Shown here piece by piece: positions 52,347-61,152 of a stretch of DNA of 64,000 nt. This stretch comes from Legionella lytica. GTDB lineage: Bacteria > Pseudomonadota > Gammaproteobacteria > Legionellales > Legionellaceae. The position numbers and the translations under genes were made by a program. The stretch lies in NCBI RefSeq assembly GCF_023921225.1, contig NZ_CP071527.1:2322501-2386500 (forward strand), given 5' to 3'. Numbering within the stretch: the stretch's first letter is position 1; the number at the start of each line of letters is the position of its first letter. The notes beneath the pieces were generated by a model that saw only the letters and a program-made list of their open reading frames with translations, had not been told where the DNA came from and made no database searches.

Positions 52347-54554
52347 ATGGTTTTTTACCAAGTAGGAAAGTTTATTAATCGATTTCGTTGGCCCGTTATT
52401 ATCCTCTGGATAGTGCTTATTTTAGGTTGTATTCCCTTTCTACCTAAAATCATGGATCCCTTTAAAACAACTGGTTTTGTCGACTTGTTCTCTGATAGTA
52501 CCCGTACGCAAAACTTCCTGAACAAAGAATTTGGTTACGACAATAACAATAAATTTATTATCATGTACCACAGTTCTAGATTGAAGACGACTGATGATGA
52601 ATTCATGTCTAAGATTAAAAAATCATTGTCTGGCCTAGATGATTACTCTATTAAGCATGAAATTCTACTGCCTTATAAAAAACAACAAGTTTCTAAGGAC
52701 AAGCATACAGCTTATGCAGTAGTAATCCTTAAAAGCAAAAAAACAATTAGTGATGAGCAATTAAAAGAATTTAAGGCTGCCATCAAAAAGCCAGCCAATA
52801 TGACCATGCAAATTGGTGGGGAACCTGAATTTGTCGAACAAGTGACCCATCAAACGCAAATCGATCTTTATAAAGCAGATTTTATTGCAACCCCCGTTGC
52901 GATTATTACCTTACTTTTTGTATTTGGTTCGGTTGTTGCCGCATTTCTGCCTATTATTTTAGGTGGAGGATGTGCCCTAATTATTTTAACCAGTCTTTAT
53001 TTTCTTGGACATTACTTTACGCTCTCCGTATTTACCATCAACATCGCCCTATTATTGGGTCTTTGCTTATGCTTGGATTATTCCTTATTTTTTATCAGTC
53101 GTTTTCGTGATGAATTAAAGAGTGGCTTAAGCAGTGGAGAAGCATTGGCCGTTACGCAAGCCAGTGCAGGAAAAGCAATTGTCTTCAGTGGGTTAGCGGT
53201 ATTTGTGAGTTTAAGCGCCCTATTCCTATTTCCGATTAATATTTTAATTTCTGTTGCTGTTGGCGGACTTATGGCGGTATTTTATGCCGTTCTTATATCA
53301 ACCCTGCTGTTACCCGCAATTCTAGCCGTCCTGAAGACGAAAATTAATCTGCTACCGATTCGTTTTTTCCGAAGAAAAAACTCAGACTTCAGTTATTGGA
53401 GATGGATAGCGGAGCGTGTTGTAAAGCGCCCTTATATCTTTTTCTTTTCCATATTAACGTTATTACTCGTGTTAGGATACCCATTCTTATCCGTAAAATT
53501 CGGTATTTCAGACTATCGAATTTTCCCTGAAAACTCTGCCAAACGTAGTTTTTATGATACCTATGCGGAAAAATTCACTATTGAAGAATTAAATCCTATC
53601 CAATTAGTGATAACGTCCAATACTTCGATCTTATCAAAAAATAACTTGTCTAAGATTTATAATCTGGTGGATAAATTGAAAGACAACCCCCGCATTAAAA
53701 AGGTTTCGGGTATCATCAGCAGTGATTCTGACCTGACTAAAAGCCAATACTATACCCTATATCATGACAAACGTAGTCTGTCAGATTCTCATGTAAAACA
53801 GTTGTTAGCAAATACCACCTTAAAGCATTTAACCGTGCTCAATATCGTAAGCAAATATCAGCTCAACTCCCCTGAAACCAAAAAGCTAATTGCCGAGCTA
53901 CGTGATTTGGATCCAATTTCAGGTTTAACGATGAAGTTAACCGGAACGGCTGTAAGTAATGTTGATGTGTTACATACCATTTACCACGTTTTACCCCATG
54001 CAATTTTATGGATAATGATCTTTTCCTATCTAATACTCTTGGTTCTACTCAGATCGGTATTCTTACCATTAAAAGCCATTTTAATGAACTTATTAAGTCT
54101 ATCTGCTTCTTATGGTGCTTTGGTGTTTGTATTCCAAGAAGGATACCTCGCTAATCTTCTAAATTTTGAACCTCAGGGCATGCTGGACGTTAGCTTGTTA
54201 GTCATTATTTTTTGCGCGCTATTCGGATTTTCAATGGACTACGAGGTCTTCCTGTTATCGCGAATTAAAGAGGCCCATCAAATAACTGGAGATAATAACA
54301 AAAGTATTATTTTTGGAATTGAAAAAAGCAGCCGCATTATCACCAGTGCAGCCCTTATTGTTATTGTGATTTGCGGTTCATTTTTGGTCGCTGACGTATT
54401 GATGGTTAAAGCCTTCGGCTTAGGTATTGCTGTTGCTATTTTTATGGACGCCTTCTTAATAAGAAGCTTCTTAGTCCCAGCAACAATGGCTCTATTTAAA
54501 TCATGGAATTGGTATTTGCCACAGTGGCTTAATCGTTTATTACCGAGACTATAA
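52347..54554 (+). CDS. MMPL-family RND transporter
   Basis: A 735-residue inner membrane exporter of the MmpL class, often used to export lipids or nonribosomal peptide products. It has an N-terminal membrane helix (WPVIILWIVLILGCIPFLP) and two repeats, each a periplasmic loop followed by five membrane segments. Both proton-relay-like motifs are visible (LCLDYSLFFISRFRDEL and FGFSMDYEVFLLSRIKEAH). The NRPS gene begins 24 bases downstream on the same strand, so the two are probably co-transcribed. Confidence 0.9.
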   Translation: MVFYQVGKFINRFRWPVIILWIVLILGCIPFLPKIMDPFKTTGFVDLFSDSTRTQNFLNKEFGYDNNNKFIIMYHSSRLKTTDDEFMSKIKKSLSGLDDYSIKHEILLPYKKQQVSKDKHTAYAVVILKSKKTISDEQLKEFKAAIKKPANMTMQIGGEPEFVEQVTHQTQIDLYKADFIATPVAIITLLFVFGSVVAAFLPIILGGGCALIILTSLYFLGHYFTLSVFTINIALLLGLCLCLDYSLFFISRFRDELKSGLSSGEALAVTQASAGKAIVFSGLAVFVSLSALFLFPINILISVAVGGLMAVFYAVLISTLLLPAILAVLKTKINLLPIRFFRRKNSDFSYWRWIAERVVKRPYIFFFSILTLLLVLGYPFLSVKFGISDYRIFPENSAKRSFYDTYAEKFTIEELNPIQLVITSNTSILSKNNLSKIYNLVDKLKDNPRIKKVSGIISSDSDLTKSQYYTLYHDKRSLSDSHVKQLLANTTLKHLTVLNIVSKYQLNSPETKKLIAELRDLDPISGLTMKLTGTAVSNVDVLHTIYHVLPHAILWIMIFSYLILLVLLRSVFLPLKAILMNLLSLSASYGALVFVFQEGYLANLLNFEPQGMLDVSLLVIIFCALFGFSMDYEVFLLSRIKEAHQITGDNNKSIIFGIEKSSRIITSAALIVIVICGSFLVADVLMVKAFGLGIAVAIFMDAFLIRSFLVPATMALFKSWNWYLPQWLNRLLPRL

Positions 54555-54577
54555 CAATAACAATGTAGGTACAAAAC

Positions 54578-55657
54578 ATGGGTATCCAAAATACAATACC
54601 AAGTTTATTTGAGGAGCAAGCTCGTAAATTTCCAGAGTATGTTGCTGCCCTACATGGAAAGAAAGCGCTCACATACATCGAATTAAATAACCAGGCAAAT
54701 CAACTCGCGCGTTATTTACAAGAAAAGGGAGTAACGGCCGATACACCCATTGCACTGTGTCTGCCTCGCTCCTTTGATTTTCTTATCGCCATTATTGCAA
54801 TTTTAAAAGCGGGCGGAGCTTATCTGCCCTTAGATGCAAATCAACCCGAAGAGCGTTTATTGTTTTTGCTGCAAGACAGTAAGGCACCTGTTTTAATTAG
54901 CAAATCAACGTTTAGTGATAAATTTACTCAATATCAAGGCGATTTGGTTCTTCTTGATAAAGAAGACAAACACATCAGCCAGCAAGCTACTGACAATGTG
55001 AGTGCCCCGCTCTCCTCTGAGCAATTAGCGTATATTATTTATACCTCCGGCTCTACTGGCCTTCCCAAAGGGGTTTTAATTGAACATCATTCTGTAATTA
55101 ATTATTGTCAATGGCTTGCAGAATATACCGGATGCCAACCCCAACAACGAATTGATTTTTCTTCCAGTGCGATTTTTGATATGGCAGTATCCGCCTCATT
55201 GGCGCCATTACTGCTGGGATTAACTGTTGTTATTTGCCAGGATGATGTCAAAAAAAATATAAGCCATTATCTTAAATACCTGGTGCACGCGCAAATCGAT
55301 ATCATCAAAACCACACCTAGTTATTTTAAAACGCTGCAACATGAGACTCAAAATAATTATCTTGAGCTGCCCTACTTAAAGTCAATTATCTTAGGCGGCG
55401 AAAATTTAACCGCAACAGAATGTAAAGCTTGGCTTTCACTCTATCCAAATCATGTCCTCTTCAATGAATATGGCCCTACAGAAACTACTGTTGCAATTTC
55501 CGTATATCGAGTTGATGCACACAGTTTTTCTGATTTTGAATTCAATGTTCCTATTGGTACAACAGGCCCAAAGATTCACTGCATTATTGTCAACGAGCAT
55601 GGAACGCCCGCTTCTGATGGAGAAACGGGAGAGTTATTGATAGTGGTATCTGCTTAG
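54578..55657 (+). CDS. NRPS adenylation domain, N-terminal part, broken by a frameshift
   Basis: The N-terminal portion of a nonribosomal peptide synthetase adenylation domain, ending at a premature TAG. Core motifs in order are LTYIELNNQANQLA (A1), LKAGGAYLPLDANQPEERL (A2), YIIYTSGSTGLPKGVLIEH (A3), FNEYGPTETTVA (A5) and GETGELLI (A6). After GELLI the frame runs into VVSA-stop. The next frame continues with SGICLARGYLNQPKLTQQKF, then YKTGDLCRKRSDG (A7) and FGRQDDQVKIRGFRVEPGE (A8). One base has been lost near 55640, so the protein is split. The codon use and motifs show a recently active gene. Confidence 0.9.
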   Translation: MGIQNTIPSLFEEQARKFPEYVAALHGKKALTYIELNNQANQLARYLQEKGVTADTPIALCLPRSFDFLIAIIAILKAGGAYLPLDANQPEERLLFLLQDSKAPVLISKSTFSDKFTQYQGDLVLLDKEDKHISQQATDNVSAPLSSEQLAYIIYTSGSTGLPKGVLIEHHSVINYCQWLAEYTGCQPQQRIDFSSSAIFDMAVSASLAPLLLGLTVVICQDDVKKNISHYLKYLVHAQIDIIKTTPSYFKTLQHETQNNYLELPYLKSIILGGENLTATECKAWLSLYPNHVLFNEYGPTETTVAISVYRVDAHSFSDFEFNVPIGTTGPKIHCIIVNEHGTPASDGETGELLIVVSA

Positions 55658-55866
55658 CTCGAGGCTATTTAAATCAACCCAAATTAACCCAGCAAAAATT
55701 TATTACACTCCCCGTCGAAAACAAACGCTTCTACAAAACCGGAGACCTATGTCGCAAACGTTCTGATGGGGTTCTTGAATATTTTGGCCGTCAGGATGAT
55801 CAAGTTAAAATTCGTGGATTTCGTGTTGAACCAGGAGAAATTGAAACGTGCTTAAAAACTCACTGT

Positions 55867-57882
55867 ATGATCAAAAATGTGGCCGTAGTTGCGCAAAAAG
55901 ATGAACAACATGAGTTACGACTGATTGCTTACTATATTCTAAAAGACAACGAGCCTCATCTGTCACCTAGCACCAACCAAATACGACAATTTCCCCAAAA
56001 TCATGTTCCTGAATACATGATTCCTGCAGCCTTTGTCCGCGTTGATATCCTACCACTCACAGCAAATGGTAAGCTAGATAAGGCGGCTTTACCGAGCCCT
56101 CATATAGAGGCTAGCCAACATTATGTAGAACCGACAACACCTATGGAAAAGCAATTGGTACAAATGTGGGCTGAGGAACTAGGGGTTAAATTAATTGGAC
56201 TAAATGACAATTTCTTTGAGCTAGGTGGACACTCCTTATCAGCAGCACGCTTGGTATCAAAAATTAATCATCAACTCCATAAAAGTATTACCTTAAAAGA
56301 TTTTTATAAAGCCTCCTCGATTGCGAAGTTAATCCCTACGATTAAGAATGCGAAACAATCGGAAATCCATACTCATCATGAGGAGCACTATCCTGGGGAT
56401 AGGCAAATTCCGTTAACTGAATTCCAATTTGTGTTATGGATGGCGGACACTTTTGAGCCCCGAGCAAAAAAATTAAACATTGTTGCCAGAAAACAATTCC
56501 AAGGACAACTCGATCGAGAAGCCTTGGAATATGCCCTCCAAGCGGTTTTAAAGAAGCATGAAGTATTAACCTATCGTGTATTAAAACTTAGCCCCAAACA
56601 ACAAATACAAAAAAATGTGGCTCTACCGCTTCTTGTTGAAGATCTAAGCACCTTATCAAAACAGGATGCGGAGGCAAAACTCCTCATGTCCATGGAACAA
56701 TTAAGTAGTTCTCACCATTGGCCACAGGATTACCCTTCCATTCTCATTAAATTATTTCATCTAAAAGATGGTTTTAGCGAACTGCAAATTAGTATGCCGC
56801 ATATCACTTCAGATGATGCATCAATTACCATTATCTTTGCTGATTTATCTAAATACTATTTGCTCTATCACACCAATCCACCATCAATAGATAGCATTGA
56901 AACCGACTTTACGTTTAAGAAATATGTCTATATTGACCAACAGGTAATTACTACTTCACTAGATGAAAATATTAGCTTCTGGGAACAATATTTACATGAT
57001 GCTTCATTCTTTTCATTTCCCAAACAATACGTAGTGGAAAATATGAGTGCAGTAAACCATGGCTATTCAACTTATGAACAGATACCTATTCATACCTTAA
57101 GTAAGTTAAAGCGCTTCTGTAAAAAAAATCACATCAGTCTAAATAACGGACTTTGTGCCATACTGGCTCTTGCCTTACGTAATTACTGCAACAGTGCGCC
57201 AACCGATGCACCGTATACCGTCATGAATATTGTTAAGTCAACGCGCGACAACCCCATCTATGATCATTCACTCGGCGCTTTTTTACGCATTGAACCTATT
57301 AAAATCGATTTGAATGAGCATGCTTCGGTAAGCACATTGGCCAAACAAATATGCGCAGCAACAATTGAAACCAGTAACCATCAACATTGCTCTAATCTTA
57401 TTAAGCTCGGTGCTACCCATACCTTGCGATTTAAAGGTAAAAAAATCAGAGCAGCATTAATCAAATTATTAATGCCCGTTGCAACAAAACTATTAAAGAT
57501 TTCACCGAGTTATCATAAAATTTTACAACATTCTATTGCGCGATTAATGTTCTTTAAACGCAACACGCATTTCATTATGAACGTTAATGTTAGAAATGAT
57601 TTTATTGCTAATATTGATCATCTGGATGAGAAATCCGAGCTTTTTGGGTTAAAAGCTCACCCCATAAAAAACTATCAAGAAGATCTATTAGTTATTGATT
57701 ATGTTTTTGAAGCATGCTTTTTTTATGATCATGAGCAATATATTCATTATCTAGTGGTTTCAGCAAATCTAACCCCAGAATTCCGCAAGCAAGTCACTAA
57801 AGAAGTAGTTAAGATTATGGATTCCTTGGTGGTAGAACAAAATGCAGGGCAGCCCAATCGAACGAGTTATCACACCGTATAA
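55867..57882 (+). CDS. NRPS C-terminal part: end of A domain, carrier domain and condensation domain (frameshifted)
   Basis: The second half of the same synthetase. The homologous reading frame is open from 55642; 55867 is the first usable ATG. Order: end of the adenylation domain with A10 (LTANGKLDKAAL), a carrier domain with the phosphopantetheine Ser (FFELGGHSLSAARLVSKI, near residue 120), and a condensation-type domain of about 450 residues. The condensation motif HHxxxDG appears as PHITSDD, keeping the second His and the Asp but changing the first His and the Gly. There is no thioesterase. It would be the extension or terminal module of a small synthetase, whose partner exporter is the MMPL gene upstream. 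If the frameshift is real, the A domain is broken. Confidence 0.9.
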   Translation: MIKNVAVVAQKDEQHELRLIAYYILKDNEPHLSPSTNQIRQFPQNHVPEYMIPAAFVRVDILPLTANGKLDKAALPSPHIEASQHYVEPTTPMEKQLVQMWAEELGVKLIGLNDNFFELGGHSLSAARLVSKINHQLHKSITLKDFYKASSIAKLIPTIKNAKQSEIHTHHEEHYPGDRQIPLTEFQFVLWMADTFEPRAKKLNIVARKQFQGQLDREALEYALQAVLKKHEVLTYRVLKLSPKQQIQKNVALPLLVEDLSTLSKQDAEAKLLMSMEQLSSSHHWPQDYPSILIKLFHLKDGFSELQISMPHITSDDASITIIFADLSKYYLLYHTNPPSIDSIETDFTFKKYVYIDQQVITTSLDENISFWEQYLHDASFFSFPKQYVVENMSAVNHGYSTYEQIPIHTLSKLKRFCKKNHISLNNGLCAILALALRNYCNSAPTDAPYTVMNIVKSTRDNPIYDHSLGAFLRIEPIKIDLNEHASVSTLAKQICAATIETSNHQHCSNLIKLGATHTLRFKGKKIRAALIKLLMPVATKLLKISPSYHKILQHSIARLMFFKRNTHFIMNVNVRNDFIANIDHLDEKSELFGLKAHPIKNYQEDLLVIDYVFEACFFYDHEQYIHYLVVSANLTPEFRKQVTKEVVKIMDSLVVEQNAGQPNRTSYHTV

Positions 57883-57954
57883 GAGCTGCCGGTTGAAAAT
57901 CTATAACCAACAGCCTTAGTCCAGCACAGTGTAATCAAAGGAATTAGAGAGGGA

Positions 57955-57988
57955 AAACCTTGATTACTCTGCGCTGCATCAAGGCTAC
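57955..57988. repeat. Palindromic repeat, second family
   Basis: AACCTTGATTACTCTGCGCT plus GCATCAAGGCTAC has arms ACCTTGAT/ATCAAGG around a TACTCTGCGCTGC loop. It lies in the 217-base gap after the NRPS gene. Confidence 0.7.
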
Positions 57989-58099
57989 GCGTGCTTTATA
58001 TACTCTAAACCTTACTTTTAAGCCTATCTCTTTTGCAGCTTTTCCATTTTTCTGATACATTATTGCAATTCTTTTTTCCTCTAAACTAAGGTCTCAAAA

Positions 58100-58438
58100 A
58101 TGATACGAAAAATTTTTGCTGTGCTGATGTGTTTTTTTAGTCTTTCTGCATTTGCCTGCAACAATGCAGTTCCTACAGACAATCCCGGTTTTTGCCCTTC
58201 ATTTAAAACTGCTGCAATTTGTTATTGCCAAGCATCTGGTTTACCCGCAGGAATGTGCCAAGATATGAAAATGCTGTATGCGCGATTAATCAGCGTGTTT
58301 GGTTCATTGCAAAAAGCATGTGAATATCAAAAATACACCTCTGTACAAGATTGTATGGATAACTGGAATTGCTACCGTTTGGGTGGTGCAGATTCTCGTG
58401 GCAGAATTTGTAGTTCTACTGGTAAAGCCTGTCAATAA
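58100..58438 (+). CDS. Cys-rich secreted protein of unknown function
   Basis: A 112-residue protein with a signal peptide (KIFAVLMCFFSLSAFA) and ten Cys residues in the remaining 93, one directly after the predicted cleavage site. I do not recognise a family. The even number and spacing suggest five disulfides in the periplasm or outside the cell. It is followed by a palindrome and the outer membrane protein gene on the same strand. Confidence 0.75.
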   Translation: MIRKIFAVLMCFFSLSAFACNNAVPTDNPGFCPSFKTAAICYCQASGLPAGMCQDMKMLYARLISVFGSLQKACEYQKYTSVQDCMDNWNCYRLGGADSRGRICSSTGKACQ

Positions 58439-58452
58439 CTGCCCTGAAACGA

Positions 58453-58471
58453 GTTGGGCCGATGGCCCAAC
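58453..58471. repeat. Short palindromic repeat
   Basis: GTTGGGCCGATGGCCCAAC is a compact GTTGGGC/GCCCAAC palindrome, identical in arms to the copy at 34804. It lies 15 bases after the Cys-rich protein gene and may stop its transcription. Confidence 0.7.
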
Positions 58472-58516
58472 TTTTCCCTTGTTTTAGATCTGATTTAGTA
58501 AAAAGAGTATTGCATT

Positions 58517-59173
58517 GTGATTAATAAAAAATCAATATTACCTCTATCTTCGCTTTTATTTATTTCCACTACGGGGTGCCACGCAAGTCTAAATAACCAG
58601 GTAAAACATCCTTTTTACGCGGGTGCTATTGCCGGTTATGGATCGACCACCTGGCATGCGCTGATCCCTACCAACAAAAAACAGAAAACTGCCTTGCTAA
58701 TGTCCACACCCGTAGATGTTCAAGAAGGTGGAGCAACTTGGGGAGCATTGCTTGGGTATGAATTTACCCCTTATTTTGCCGTTGAAGCAAATTACATGCG
58801 TTATCCTAACTCAACAGTATATTTCACCTCCTATAGCTTATTCAGTTATGATCATGATGGAAAACTGAGTTTAACTACTAAAACAGACAGCATCAGCGTC
58901 CTAGGCAAGATTATGTTGCAAATCCCTCGCACTGAGTTTCGAGTCTTTTCTAGTGCTGGAATCGCAGCCCTCTATCGCGAAGATTTAATAATTGATGACT
59001 GGCGCGCATCGCCTACTTTTGGCGTTGGGGTCAATTATAATTTTACAGATCGTATAATGGGGGAAGTTGTAGCAAACTACACCGCTGGTTTTGGAGAGTC
59101 TCAACTGAGCCCAGCTGATGCCTATTACCCATTCCTTTATTCTATTACTGCACGATTAGCTTATCGTTTTTAG
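58517..59173 (+). CDS. Outer membrane beta-barrel protein, opacity/OmpA-like
   Basis: A 218-residue protein with a GTG start and a signal sequence (LPLSSLLFISTTGCHA). The Cys at the end of the signal is a possible lipobox (TTGC), which would be unusual for a barrel. The remainder alternates as in small 8-stranded porin-like barrels (GAIAGYGSTTW, WGALLGYEFTPYFAVEANYM) and ends in the typical C-terminal ITARLAYRF. The function is unknown. It may be a surface adhesin-like protein. Confidence 0.8.
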   Translation: MINKKSILPLSSLLFISTTGCHASLNNQVKHPFYAGAIAGYGSTTWHALIPTNKKQKTALLMSTPVDVQEGGATWGALLGYEFTPYFAVEANYMRYPNSTVYFTSYSLFSYDHDGKLSLTTKTDSISVLGKIMLQIPRTEFRVFSSAGIAALYREDLIIDDWRASPTFGVGVNYNFTDRIMGEVVANYTAGFGESQLSPADAYYPFLYSITARLAYRF

Positions 59174-59180
59174 TGCCAAA

Positions 59181-59211
59181 CCCGTATTATGCTAAGCTAA
59201 TACGGGGTACG
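59181..59211. repeat. Palindromic repeat, second family (diverged)
   Basis: CCCGTATTATGCTAAGCTAA plus TACGGGGTAC has arms CCCGTATTA/TAATACGGG around a short loop. It is a diverged relative of the element at 49036. Confidence 0.65.
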
Positions 59212-59343
59212 CAGTTTATGACGTTTCGCTTTCGATTTGCATTAAAAAAACCATTTTGTTCGCATATCCTACAATTATTGCCTATTATTAAACCAATGCT
59301 TGTTTAAATCCATGAGTAACCGAGTATCTACAATAGGTAAAAA

Positions 59344-60345
59344 ATGATAAAGATGTTATTAGCTTCCTTGGCATATATAGTAAAAGTAGTAAGATTAGTT
59401 CTTCTATTTTTTGTCCTTTTGTTAGCCATAAGTTTTGGCTCCCACTATATCGATAACCCTGGTCAGTACACTACCTTAATGAAAATAACAAGCTGGACAC
59501 AACAAATAAGCCAACCTCTTATATCACAAATAAAGCTAATCATTCCTTATAAATTTCATGGCATTGATTTTAGTCTTTTAATATTAGGTATACTCTTACT
59601 GCTGTTAGCTAATTTCTGTGCTTCATTCAGAGAAAAATGCTTCAGTATCATCAATAGACAGAAAGAGAAGAAAGACTATTACGAATGGCGAAACCAAATA
59701 AGCCGTGTTGTTTCCAAAGAAAAAATGTCTGAAATCGATAGTAAATTTGAAGCATTAAGTACAACTAAGCCTAGCGATAGAAAACAGCTTCTTAAGGAAT
59801 TCGCAGACCTTAAAAGTAAACTCGACAATATGGGCCAACAATTAGCTTTTCTTGCTATTGATGTGGTTGACTCAACGGGTATGAAACGAGATGAAGACAA
59901 ACATCTTGCCGCCTATGACTTTGATCGTTATAACGTATTTGTAGACTCCTGTCTTAAAGAACATGGGGTAGTTAAATATGCCAAAACTCCAGATGGTATT
60001 ATGAGTTGTTTTCGTACCGTTGATGGAGCTGTCGGTGCTGCCGTATGCCTGCTTGAACGCTTAAAAAGCTTTAATCAAAATGAAAAGAAAATAAAACACG
60101 ACTTTTTGATTCGTTGCGGTATAAATGCAGGTTTTGTCTATGTCGATGAAGATACGCCTCTTGAGCAGGTAAGCGACCGAGTTATTGATATTGCCGGCCA
60201 TATGCAAAAATATGCTAAACCTAATTGCATTAATATCGCCGCAACAGCGATAGAGCCCTTGAAAAATCGCACTGGCTTCATGGAAACTACGGATGTGATT
60301 GATGAGCAAAAGGTTTATGAATGGAAGCCGAATAAAGCATCGTGA
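59344..60345 (+). CDS. Membrane-anchored class III nucleotide cyclase-like protein, probably with altered catalysis
   Basis: A 333-residue protein. It has two N-terminal membrane helices (about residues 14-35 and 77-95) and a linker with a predicted coiled coil (about 130-170). A C-terminal class III cyclase-type domain begins LAFLAIDVVDSTGM. The first metal Asp (AIDVVDST) and a second acidic site (TPDGIMSCF) are kept. The transition-state Asn and Arg of active cyclases seem to be replaced, since VNxAxR appears as VIDIAGH. It may be inactive, a binding protein, or use a different substrate. It is monocistronic. Confidence 0.75.
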   Translation: MIKMLLASLAYIVKVVRLVLLFFVLLLAISFGSHYIDNPGQYTTLMKITSWTQQISQPLISQIKLIIPYKFHGIDFSLLILGILLLLLANFCASFREKCFSIINRQKEKKDYYEWRNQISRVVSKEKMSEIDSKFEALSTTKPSDRKQLLKEFADLKSKLDNMGQQLAFLAIDVVDSTGMKRDEDKHLAAYDFDRYNVFVDSCLKEHGVVKYAKTPDGIMSCFRTVDGAVGAAVCLLERLKSFNQNEKKIKHDFLIRCGINAGFVYVDEDTPLEQVSDRVIDIAGHMQKYAKPNCINIAATAIEPLKNRTGFMETTDVIDEQKVYEWKPNKAS

Positions 60346-60404
60346 TAAGCTTAGTGCCTCAACTAAATCCAATGCTGGGCCCTACAGCAGCCCAGCTTAC
60401 TTTT

Positions 60405-61025
60405 TTAATGTGCAATCTGAAAGAGCTCTTTAATCTCTTGCTCAGCTAAATTTATTGATTTAACTCTTATTGATTCATTAATATGCAAACCTTCCGCCCT
60501 AACAATAGTAACATCCTGAATACCAACAAAATCAAAAATAAGCTTTAAGTAGTCTTCCTGAAAATCCTTAGACTTCATTACGGCATCACTTGAATAGTGG
60601 TTTCCACGAGTAGAAATGATAGTAACCTTTTTCTCACCTGCAAGCCCAACAACCCCTTGTTCTGTATACTTAAACGTGCGTCCAGCAACTAAAACACGGT
60701 CAATCCATGCTTTTAATTGCGAAGGTAAAGTAAAATTATACATAGGTGCAGCAATAATAAGTTCATCGGCATTAATAAACTCATTAACCAACTGCTCGGA
60801 AAGCTCAAGCTCCTCTTTTAGGGATGGGGACAAGTCCACAGATGCTTTTTGTTTAGCACCCAACAACTCACTGGATAAATGATTAATAGGTTGTTTATTT
60901 AAATCACGATAGACTATTTCTGCTTGTGGGTATTTTTGTTGCCAATAATCAAGAAATTGTCTCATGAGCTGACGAGAAATAGAATTATGTTCCAAAATAC
61001 TGCTATCAAGAGCGAGTAGGTTCAT
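60405..61025 (-). CDS. azoR: FMN-dependent NADH:quinone/azo reductase
   Basis: A flavodoxin-fold oxidoreductase of the AzoR family that reduces quinones and azo compounds with NADH. I start it at the ATG with GGAGAT upstream, giving 206 residues, the family length; an upstream ATG at 61109 gives a hydrophobic leader that does not belong. Family features are LLALDSSILEHNSISRQLM, AAPMYNFTLPSQLKAWIDR and VTIISTRGNHYSS. A divergent LysR gene next to it probably controls it. Confidence 0.92.
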   Translation of the reverse strand: MNLLALDSSILEHNSISRQLMRQFLDYWQQKYPQAEIVYRDLNKQPINHLSSELLGAKQKASVDLSPSLKEELELSEQLVNEFINADELIIAAPMYNFTLPSQLKAWIDRVLVAGRTFKYTEQGVVGLAGEKKVTIISTRGNHYSSDAVMKSKDFQEDYLKLIFDFVGIQDVTIVRAEGLHINESIRVKSINLAEQEIKELFQIAH

Positions 61026-61107
61026 TTGTATCTCCGAATTAATTATTTGCCTCTGTATTAAGCATATAATTAAAACAATAAATGATAAGATAGCTATTTT
61101 ATGAAAC

Positions 61108-61130
61108 ATTGTCCTATAATTAATAACAAT
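61108..61130. promoter_or_regulatory. Possible LysR operator between azoR and its regulator
   Basis: ATTGT and ACAAT form a dyad with a 13-base AT-rich spacer. The flanks AAC and GTT extend it partly. It lies in the short divergent gap, 23 bases before the LysR start, where a T-N11-A type LysR site would be expected. Confidence 0.35.
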
Positions 61131-61152
61131 AAATGTTTTTAAAGCCTCTGCT

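Noticed and set aside
55630..55670. Programmed ribosomal frameshift in the NRPS gene
   Set aside because: No slippery heptamer or downstream stem is visible; a single lost base is simpler.
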